DNA of 56,933 nt from Pedobacter borealis DSM 19626 (GTDB lineage: Bacteria > Bacteroidota > Bacteroidia > Sphingobacteriales > Sphingobacteriaceae): assembly GCF_000708285.2 (NCBI RefSeq), contig NZ_JAUG01000020.1, positions 1 to 56,933 of the forward strand, read 5' to 3'. Positions 51,133 through 56,933 of this stretch are shown here, in pieces. The notes below the pieces were generated by a model that saw nothing but the letters and a program-made list of their open reading frames with translations, was not told where the DNA came from and searched no databases. The position numbers and the translations under genes were made by a program. Every line of letters begins with the position of its first letter. The stretch's first letter is position 1.

Positions 51133-51714
51133 TTAAAATTCTACTTTAGGTGCATCTTTTGCGGTAGCATCGGCCTCGAAATATCCCTTAGCTTTAAAGC
51201 CGAACATACCAGCTGTTAAATTGGTTGGGAACGATCTGATTTTGCCATTGTACTCTTGCACAGCATCGTTAAAATCTTTACGGGCAACAGTAATCCTGTT
51301 TTCAGTACTTTCTAACTGCGCTGATAAATCACTGAATTGCTGGGTAGCCCTTAGTTCAGGGTAATTTTCGGTAATCGATAATAATTTACCCAAAGCCTGG
51401 CTCAATTGTCCCTGAGCAGCCTGGTATTTTTGGATGTTTTCTGGTGTCAGTTCATCAGCTTTAACCGTCATCTGTGTTGCTTTTGCACGTGCTTCGGTTA
51501 CGGCAGTTAAAGTACCCTGTTCAAATTTAGCCGCTCCTTTTACAGTAGCTACCAGGTTCGGAATTAAATCTGCTCTTCTTTGATATTGGGTTTGCACAGT
51601 TCCCCATTTCGATTTAACGTTCTCATCAAGTTTAACCATGCTGTTGTATCCGCATGAACTTAAAGTACTCACTGCAATAACTGCAGCTAAAATTCCAAAT
51701 ATTAATCTTTTCAT
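51133..51714 (-). CDS. lemA: LemA family lipoprotein
   Basis: A 193-residue protein with a lipobox (LSSC at residues 18-21) after a short hydrophobic signal, so a membrane lipoprotein. The LemA core follows: KSKWGTVQTQYQRRADLIPN and LVATVKGAAKFEQGTLT, then VTEARAKATQM. LemA proteins are long four-helix structures of unknown role, often grouped with TPM proteins, as here. It leads the three-gene operon. Confidence 0.93.
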   Translation of the reverse strand: MKRLIFGILAAVIAVSTLSSCGYNSMVKLDENVKSKWGTVQTQYQRRADLIPNLVATVKGAAKFEQGTLTAVTEARAKATQMTVKADELTPENIQKYQAAQGQLSQALGKLLSITENYPELRATQQFSDLSAQLESTENRITVARKDFNDAVQEYNGKIRSFPTNLTAGMFGFKAKGYFEADATAKDAPKVEF

Positions 51715-52278
51715 TTTTATGGTTTTTGTCTTTTTAATAGAATTGATTTATGGTCAATTTACGAATTAGATATCAAATTGCATGCCTTTGTTACAGTTTC
51801 GGTATTTATCTGACAGGTTGACAAGCCACTCATTGAATTTAATGAGATGATATTGGCATTTTTTTGTTTTGGAGCGCAGTGCTTTTCGCTTTTTTTTACG
51901 TTGGTCCCGCTCTGCACTTTATCCCGATAGAAAACCTGTGAAACAAGCAAGCACACCAAAATATAACATAAACCGGTGCTTAAATCGGGGATGTCCGCTT
52001 CGATCGGGGCTAGGTACTTTGGGCTGTGCCACAGAAAAGAGACATAGTAGCAAAGAAATAACCTAATTAAACCCGATCGAACGGATCCCGACGTAAAGTC
52101 GGGAGGAGGTAGGGCAGGAAGAAAAAGACCTATGGAATACTGCAATTGCTTTCCAAATAAATATTTTCTAAGAGAGCAAATGAATTTATTATGCATTTTT
52201 AACGGAGGGCTAAATTTTATTAATTATTCTTGATAGTTGCCTATCTTTGTAGCGTTCGGGATAAAAACCTGACATGAT
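51715..52278. other. Intergenic region, probable no gene
   Basis: 564 bases. A 145-codon frame on the minus strand (51759-52196) lacks a recognisable family, has a Cys/Leu/Pro composition unlike its neighbours and covers repetitive sequence, so I do not accept it as a gene. A hairpin TCCCGAC-GTAAA-GTCGGGA lies at 52086-52104. The -7 element of the flavoprotein gene is at 52242-52249. Confidence 0.6.
52242..52249 (+). promoter_or_regulatory. -7 element of the COG2509 flavoprotein gene
   Basis: TATCTTTG matches TAnnTTTG and lies 29 bases before the ATG. No convincing -33 TTTG is seen. Confidence 0.5.
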
Positions 52279-53820
52279 ATGCAAAAAGACATCGAAATTA
52301 CGCTGCTCCCGCACGAGGTAGAGCAAACAGAGGTGATTAAGCAGAAACTGGCTGAAGCGCTAAAATTACCTGGCTCAAGAATTAAAGGCTATGAAATCCT
52401 GAAAAGATCGATAGATGCCCGCTCGAGAAAAGTATTATTCAGACTTCAGGTAAAGGTTTTTGTAGATGAGGAAGCCACTCCCGAAGTATATACTATTCAT
52501 TATAAAAATGTAAGCGACGCGAAGCCTGTGATTATTATCGGGGCTGGCCCCGCGGGCTTGTTTGCAGCTTTGCAGTGTATTGAGAATGGATTAAAGCCCA
52601 TTATTATCGAACGTGGTAAAGATGTAAAACAACGCCGGAGAGATTTGGCTGCTATAAACAAGCAGGGTTTAGTGAATACAGAATCTAATTATTGTTATGG
52701 TGAAGGTGGAGCCGGAACCTATTCGGATGGTAAACTGTATACCCGTTCCAATAAACGGGGCGATATTAATAAAGTGCTCCAGGTTTTTGTAAACCATGGG
52801 GCAGAAGCCGATATTGCTATCGATGCCCGTCCACATATAGGTACCAACAAACTTCCGCATATTATTACTTCCATAAAAGATACGATCCTGAATGCTGGTG
52901 GCGAGGTGATGTTCGATAGTCGTATGACTGATATTTTGATCGAATTCGGAAAAGTAAAAGGAATTGAGATAAATTTTGAAGAAAAGTTGTTCGCTGATGA
53001 TATTATCTTGGCAACTGGTCATTCTGCCAGAGATGTGTACGAATTGTTGAACAGTAAAAATATTCTGATTGAGGCTAAACCATTTGCTTTAGGCGTACGG
53101 ATTGAGCATCCTCAGGAAATCATCGATTCAGCCCAGTATCATTGCGATATTAGATCGGAATTTTTACCGCCTGCTTATTACAGTTTGGTAGAGCAGGTTG
53201 GTAGCCGTGGGGTATTTTCTTTTTGCATGTGCCCTGGAGGTATAATTGCGCCTTGTTCTACGGGCGAAAATGAAATCGTGGTAAATGGCTGGTCGCCATC
53301 TAAGCGGAATAATCCTTATGCCAATTCTGGAACGGTGGTACAGGTTACTTTAAACGATGTTCAGGGTTACGATCCGCTTAGAATGTTGCATTTCCAATCG
53401 GAGATTGAAAAAATGGCTTTTGAGGCCGGTGGTGGAAACCTGGTTGCTCCAGCCCAGCGCATGGTTGATTTTGTGAACAATAACTTATCGATCGATCTAC
53501 CAAAGAACTCCTATCTTCCAGGCACCAAAAGTTCTATGCTGGATAATATTTTACCCGATTTCGTATCAGATAGTTTACGCGTAGCATTACCGTTATTCGG
53601 GAAAAAGATTAAGGGATATTATACAAATGAAGCTATTTTGGTAGGGGTAGAGAGTAGAACATCATCACCGGTTAGAATTCCGAGAGATAAAGAGACTTAC
53701 CAGCACCCTCAGGTAAAAGGTTTATATCCTTGTGCCGAAGGCGCAGGTTATGCCGGTGGAATTGTATCGGCAGCAATAGATGGTATTAACTGTGCAAATG
53801 CAATATTAAACGCATCTTAA
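52279..53820 (+). CDS. FAD-dependent oxidoreductase, COG2509 type
   Basis: A 513-residue flavoprotein. After an N-terminal alpha/beta domain (about 1-85) comes the FAD-binding GAGPAGLFAALQC (about 92-104). The stretch YCYGEGGAGTYSDGKLYTR is typical of this group, and GVESRTSSPVRIPRD with EGAGYAGGIVSAAIDG near the end completes the flavin site. The natural electron acceptor and substrate are unknown; COG2509 is annotated only as a dehydrogenase. It is single and followed by a DinB-type gene. Confidence 0.9.
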   Translation: MQKDIEITLLPHEVEQTEVIKQKLAEALKLPGSRIKGYEILKRSIDARSRKVLFRLQVKVFVDEEATPEVYTIHYKNVSDAKPVIIIGAGPAGLFAALQCIENGLKPIIIERGKDVKQRRRDLAAINKQGLVNTESNYCYGEGGAGTYSDGKLYTRSNKRGDINKVLQVFVNHGAEADIAIDARPHIGTNKLPHIITSIKDTILNAGGEVMFDSRMTDILIEFGKVKGIEINFEEKLFADDIILATGHSARDVYELLNSKNILIEAKPFALGVRIEHPQEIIDSAQYHCDIRSEFLPPAYYSLVEQVGSRGVFSFCMCPGGIIAPCSTGENEIVVNGWSPSKRNNPYANSGTVVQVTLNDVQGYDPLRMLHFQSEIEKMAFEAGGGNLVAPAQRMVDFVNNNLSIDLPKNSYLPGTKSSMLDNILPDFVSDSLRVALPLFGKKIKGYYTNEAILVGVESRTSSPVRIPRDKETYQHPQVKGLYPCAEGAGYAGGIVSAAIDGINCANAILNAS

Positions 53821-53853
53821 CAAACTTTATATTGCCCCAATTGTTGTTTAGGT

Positions 53854-54321
53854 ATGTTTAATATCACGAACGAAATTAAAAAGGCATTTAATGGCGATGC
53901 CTGGCATGGTAACCATGTAATGCAAACCTTAAATAACGTTAATCCTGAAAGTGCGTTTAGCCATTTTGTACCGGGGGCGCATTCTATTGCCGAAATCGCC
54001 CTGCATTTAACTGCTTGGACAGAAGAAGTTACCTCAAGATTGAGTGGGAAACCTGCTGCAGAACCCGCAATGGGCGATTGGCCTGTGCCCGAAAGTAGAA
54101 CGCCTAAAGCTTGGGAACGCATTATCTTTAATTTTAAAATTGCTAATGAAGAACTCATCCGCTTGTGCGAAAGCATGAAAAATAACCAATGGAATGATGA
54201 AGTAAAGAGTGAGCGGAACCCGGCGTTGGGAACTGGCGTAACCAATGCAGAGCTTTTAAGTGGTTTGGCACAACACCATGCCTACCATTCTGGTCAGATC
54301 GCTTTGCTTTCTAAATTTTAA
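53854..54321 (+). CDS. DinB family protein
   Basis: A 155-residue four-helix metal-binding protein. The His set is in HSIAEIALHLTAW near 48-60 and in HHAYHSGQIALL near the C-terminus. DinB-type proteins are thiol-dependent transferases or hydrolases. It appears intact, unlike the frameshifted homologue at 16136-16581. It lies 33 bases after the flavoprotein gene. Confidence 0.88.
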   Translation: MFNITNEIKKAFNGDAWHGNHVMQTLNNVNPESAFSHFVPGAHSIAEIALHLTAWTEEVTSRLSGKPAAEPAMGDWPVPESRTPKAWERIIFNFKIANEELIRLCESMKNNQWNDEVKSERNPALGTGVTNAELLSGLAQHHAYHSGQIALLSKF

Positions 54322-54365
54322 TAGTTAATCCGTGTAATCTCTCCATCTGTGTAATCAATTTTAAA

Positions 54366-54725
54366 ATGAAGAAGACACTTATTATCGGCGCGTCGCCAAA
54401 CCCATCCAGATATGCTTATAAAGCAGCCAATATGCTCACGCGCTTCAATCACGAAATTGTTAACGTGGGCATAAAAAAAGGAGAGGTTGCAGGCGTTGAA
54501 ATTGAAAAACCGGATCAGATCCATACCGATATAGATACCATAACTTTATATATTGGCCCATCTTTACAGGCGCAATATCACGATTATATCCTGGCAACCA
54601 AGCCCAGTCGGGTAATTTTCAACCCTGGAACTGAAAATGATGAGCTCGAAAAATTATTGGATCAGCACAATATCGAACCTGTTGAAGCCTGTACTTTGGT
54701 ATTGCTAAGCACAGGGCAATATTAA
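54366..54725 (+). CDS. CoA-binding domain protein (YccU-like)
   Basis: A 119-residue single-domain Rossmann protein. The Gly-rich loop is IIGASPNPSRYAY (5-17), and FNPGTENDELEKLL resembles the CoA_binding_2 family. The second part ends with VEACTLVLLSTGQY. It may bind CoA or a nucleotide; no activity is known. Its stop overlaps the convergent PagL-like gene by 4 bases. Confidence 0.87.
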   Translation: MKKTLIIGASPNPSRYAYKAANMLTRFNHEIVNVGIKKGEVAGVEIEKPDQIHTDIDTITLYIGPSLQAQYHDYILATKPSRVIFNPGTENDELEKLLDQHNIEPVEACTLVLLSTGQY

Positions 54726-55831
54726 AATCTATATACCACGCCCCAGTTTACATAATCTGCCTGCGCAAAGTGCATATAGGTTTTGGCCTGCAAGCCAATG
54801 TGCGGCGTAATATTAAAAGTAGGTCCGAAGGTCCAGTACCAGGTCGCTTTATCCATCAACCTATTGTAGTGGATGTATTTGCCAATCTGAGCCGCAACAG
54901 TTACACGCCATAAGTTGATATCAGCACCGATACTGATCCCAGTACGCCATTTATCATACGAAGTGCCATAGTTCTGAAAGGTTGCTCCATAATTATCCGG
55001 GTCAAATACAGTATAATAATAAACAGCATCCGCACCGGCCTTAAGCGATAGCACATCATTTAGGTAAAAATTATAACCTGCATATAACCCGCTTTTGTAT
55101 AAGCTTTTGTTCCTGTTCGCAAATACGCCCCTCGCGCCTAAACCCGCACTAAGCTCGATTGAGTTACGCTGTAAAGTAGTGTAGGGGCTTTTCCGCTCAA
55201 CAGTTAATGTTTTTGGGTTGTTTAATTTAAGCCCGATGTAAACATTTCCGGTGTTCAAACCCCCATTGGGTACAGTAGCCCCTCCATTCGATACGTGTAA
55301 AAAACCGAAACCTACTAACAGATCCGCATATTTACTTATTGGCAGCTCCATTCCTAAATCAGCTTTAATGGTTTCATTAATCGGGCTTCCCAAAAATCGG
55401 TTTTTGGTATTGTTAAAGTAATACTTGTTCGTGTAGCCTAAGCCAACGCCTGGCGTAAAATTAAATTTAGCTTTTCCGACTTTGAATAGCTGAAAATCCA
55501 TCTGTGCCACTAAGCCATATACCTGCCCAAAAGCATGGGCTGATGTATCTTTTGTACCCTTTAGTTTGCTCAGATCTCTAAAAATAAAACCGATTCCGTA
55601 AGATTTAGCACCACCAAACCCAATCCATTTATCGCTGTTTTGGCTGATGTCTTTAAAATATGCCGCATCAAATCCAGTAATCTGGTCCTGAAACAGATGC
55701 CCCTGATCATTATTTACATGTGTGCCAAATATGGGCTTAATAATAATCGAATGATTTTCGGGAGCAATTTGAGCCTTGGCAAATGCGCAGCCCGTAATAA
55801 CGAGAATAAAAGAGAGTAGTTGTTTTTTCAT
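54722..55831 (-). CDS. PagL-type acyloxyacyl hydrolase (lipid A deacylase), outer membrane
   Basis: A 369-residue protein with a signal peptide (MKKQLLSFILVITGCAFAKA). The PagL-type catalytic pair His179 and Ser181 is in FLHVSNGG, and the surrounding strands alternate as in an outer-membrane beta-barrel. It should remove the 3-O-acyl chain of lipid A, lowering immune recognition and changing outer-membrane packing. It is longer than PagL (about 170), with an extra barrel-like C-terminal half (about 210-369). The start overlaps the LpxR-like stop by 1 base (TAATG), so both enzymes are coupled. Confidence 0.83.
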   Translation of the reverse strand: MKKQLLSFILVITGCAFAKAQIAPENHSIIIKPIFGTHVNNDQGHLFQDQITGFDAAYFKDISQNSDKWIGFGGAKSYGIGFIFRDLSKLKGTKDTSAHAFGQVYGLVAQMDFQLFKVGKAKFNFTPGVGLGYTNKYYFNNTKNRFLGSPINETIKADLGMELPISKYADLLVGFGFLHVSNGGATVPNGGLNTGNVYIGLKLNNPKTLTVERKSPYTTLQRNSIELSAGLGARGVFANRNKSLYKSGLYAGYNFYLNDVLSLKAGADAVYYYTVFDPDNYGATFQNYGTSYDKWRTGISIGADINLWRVTVAAQIGKYIHYNRLMDKATWYWTFGPTFNITPHIGLQAKTYMHFAQADYVNWGVVYRF

Positions 55832-56796
55832 TAACTTTTACTAAAACGGTAAGCAAGACTATAAAAGGCATAGCGGTAGCCTGTAGCGCTGTTTTTAACT
55901 TCGTTCGAAGTAAAAGTAGCAGTATAATTGGCTGTCCAGCGTGCAATGGCGAAAGTTAAACCCACCTGCGTGGTAAAAACAATTGGCTTAGGCTTAAAAG
56001 TGATCGGCCCTTTATCATTCAAAAATAAGCCTCCCTGCAAACTGGAGTCGAACGCAACAGCATGTAACTGAGGGCTAACCGAAAGGAAAAGTTCGTACTT
56101 GCGTTGCGATTTGTTCGGATGGTTATTGCTCACCAAGCTGTTAAAAGCCGATGAACCATCCATATCGTTAAATTTGCCCAAGCGTAACATTGCGCCGAGA
56201 TTTGCTTTTGTAATCACATTACCAACTGCTGCTGAAGTTATTCCCGTAATATCGAATATTTTATTGTTTGTACTCACTAAAAGCTTATTGTACTCTACCC
56301 CCAGGTTTAATGTTGGTTCGCTGTTTAAACCGTATTCCCATCCTTCGATCTGATTTTGACCAACCAGTTTATGAAATGCTTTTTGAATCTCTTCACCCAA
56401 AGCATCTTTTCCAGTAAGTCCAATCTGCGCAGAAACCTTAAGCATCTGTTTATTTGCGTAAAACCGACTATAATTTGCCTCGCCATAAAGGTATGCCGTA
56501 AAAGGGCGGTCGTGCAGGGCGGGGTTTGGCACAAAGCTGTAATACGGATTGTATATTTTTTGGCCAAGCTCAAATCCGATAATTTCTTTGCTTCTCCCTG
56601 CTTTTAAGTTCTCCCCGTTCAGGGCATGCCTATATTTGATAAAAGCACCATTTGTATAATAGCGGTCGCTGGTAATATCAATATAAGCATCGTTCTCAGA
56701 GATAACAACAAGCTCATTTTTATAATTTTGCGCATAACTGATTTCCGCTATGCCGATAAATAGCAGAGAAAAGTATAGTTTGAGCATCAACTTCAT
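55831..56796 (-). CDS. lpxR: LpxR-type lipid A 3'-O-deacylase, outer membrane
   Basis: A 321-residue protein with a signal peptide (MKLMLKLYFSLLFIGIAEIS, then YAQ). The LpxR motif SENDAY (33-38) and SDRYYTNG (43-50), in the first barrel strands, carry the catalytic Asn-Asp pair, and FELGQKIYNP follows. The barrel ends in YRFSKS with a terminal aromatic pattern. LpxR releases the 3'-acyloxyacyl group of lipid A with Ca2+. It is transcribed before the PagL-like gene. Confidence 0.85.
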   Translation of the reverse strand: MKLMLKLYFSLLFIGIAEISYAQNYKNELVVISENDAYIDITSDRYYTNGAFIKYRHALNGENLKAGRSKEIIGFELGQKIYNPYYSFVPNPALHDRPFTAYLYGEANYSRFYANKQMLKVSAQIGLTGKDALGEEIQKAFHKLVGQNQIEGWEYGLNSEPTLNLGVEYNKLLVSTNNKIFDITGITSAAVGNVITKANLGAMLRLGKFNDMDGSSAFNSLVSNNHPNKSQRKYELFLSVSPQLHAVAFDSSLQGGLFLNDKGPITFKPKPIVFTTQVGLTFAIARWTANYTATFTSNEVKNSATGYRYAFYSLAYRFSKS

Positions 56797-56876
56797 TTAT
56801 ATGGATGGTTTAATAAAGCCATAAAAGTATTAATTATTGTTTAAAAATTCGATACGATGCTTGCCAATTGCACACG

Positions 56877-56927
56877 AGTCTTCCGAAGTTTGAAACGGCT
56901 GGGCGCGGGAGAAAACTTCGGAAGTCT
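56877..56927. repeat. ACTTCGGAAG-type inverted repeat at the right edge
   Basis: AGTCTTCCGAAGTTT and AAACTTCGGAAGTCT are inverted copies (14 of 15) separated by 21 bases. The element may be longer, since the window ends six bases later. It lies upstream of lpxR. Confidence 0.78.
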
Positions 56928-56933
56928 ATTCAG

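Noticed and set aside
51759..52196. 145-codon open frame on the minus strand between lemA and the flavoprotein gene
   Set aside because: Unusual Cys/Pro/Ser composition, no family resemblance, crosses a hairpin and repetitive sequence; a gene is possible but not supported.

Overview
The window looks like a chromosomal segment of a Bacteroidota bacterium of the family Sphingobacteriaceae, most likely Pedobacter or a close relative. The basis is protein style and gene order (LptB next to a GH3-family protein, a BT_3928-type DoxX protein after folP and DUF1599, a CCC-motif membrane protein), promoters of the Bacteroidota TAnnTTTG type, an AT-rich base composition and intergenic spaces packed with short palindromic repeats. 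The species call is inference; no rRNA or tRNA gene was seen.

Layout. 1-430: palindromic tandem repeats next to the end of a miniature transposable element. 435-4034: metallo-beta-lactamase hydrolase, Fic AMPylase, exported sulfatase. 4231-9100: recJ, lptB, GH3-family enzyme, then a toxin-antitoxin pair whose PIN toxin is frameshifted. 9245-10989: YkvA, DUF2752 and CCC-motif proteins, bacilliredoxin. 11308-17108: cdaA (c-di-AMP synthase), folP, DUF1599, a DoxX-like protein, a peptide-type ABC permease, a DinB gene with a 5' frameshift, aroK. 17174-22638: a CrtD-like carotenoid desaturase, a rhuM remnant split by a 192-bp MITE, an M28 peptidase, a DUF4143 ATPase, DoxX. 23104-27335: rlmD, a hypothetical gene, a GIN-domain protein, a phosphoribosyltransferase and a REP-associated transposase among its own REP sequences. 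27763-32258: an acyltransferase-glycosyltransferase-CruF operon, a YoeB-type toxin-antitoxin pair, ispH and a CrtW-like ketolase. 32773-37456: hemH, gluconokinase, a low-GC AlbA_2/ATPase gene, waaA. 37663-42401: a nucleotide-sugar cluster (ugd, UDP-xylose synthase, galE, hypothetical, CpsB-type phosphatase). 42509-48523: a MacB-type permease, an A-type Fe-S protein, a methylmalonyl-CoA mutase catalytic subunit, a putative oriC and dnaA. 48737-56796: Nudix hydrolase, LemA/TPM genes, a COG2509 flavoprotein, an intact DinB, a CoA-binding protein and a two-gene operon of outer-membrane lipid A deacylases (LpxR and PagL types).

How the genes work together. The clearest metabolic theme is carotenoid modification: IspH supplies C5 precursors, CruF hydrates and CrtD desaturates an acyclic end, CrtW ketolates the ring end, and the glycosyltransferase and acyltransferase next to cruF could build an acylated glycoside. 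A second theme is the envelope: LptB, WaaA, UDP-sugar enzymes, LpxR and PagL all act on LPS or surface polysaccharide.

The most unusual layer is the repeat population. At least eight repeat families are visible, including two MITEs that each carry a REP pair, a RAYT inside its own REP cluster, a roughly 94-bp tandem array of two alternating hairpins, and three arrays of 7-bp units. Three genes (crtD, a TPM gene, ugd) take their TAG stop codon from repeat sequence. No CRISPR array or known large defence system was found. I do not see a clearly new multi-gene system; the best leads are the MITE/REP nesting, the repeat-derived stop codons, the dimorphic hairpin array and the split carotenoid glycoside set.
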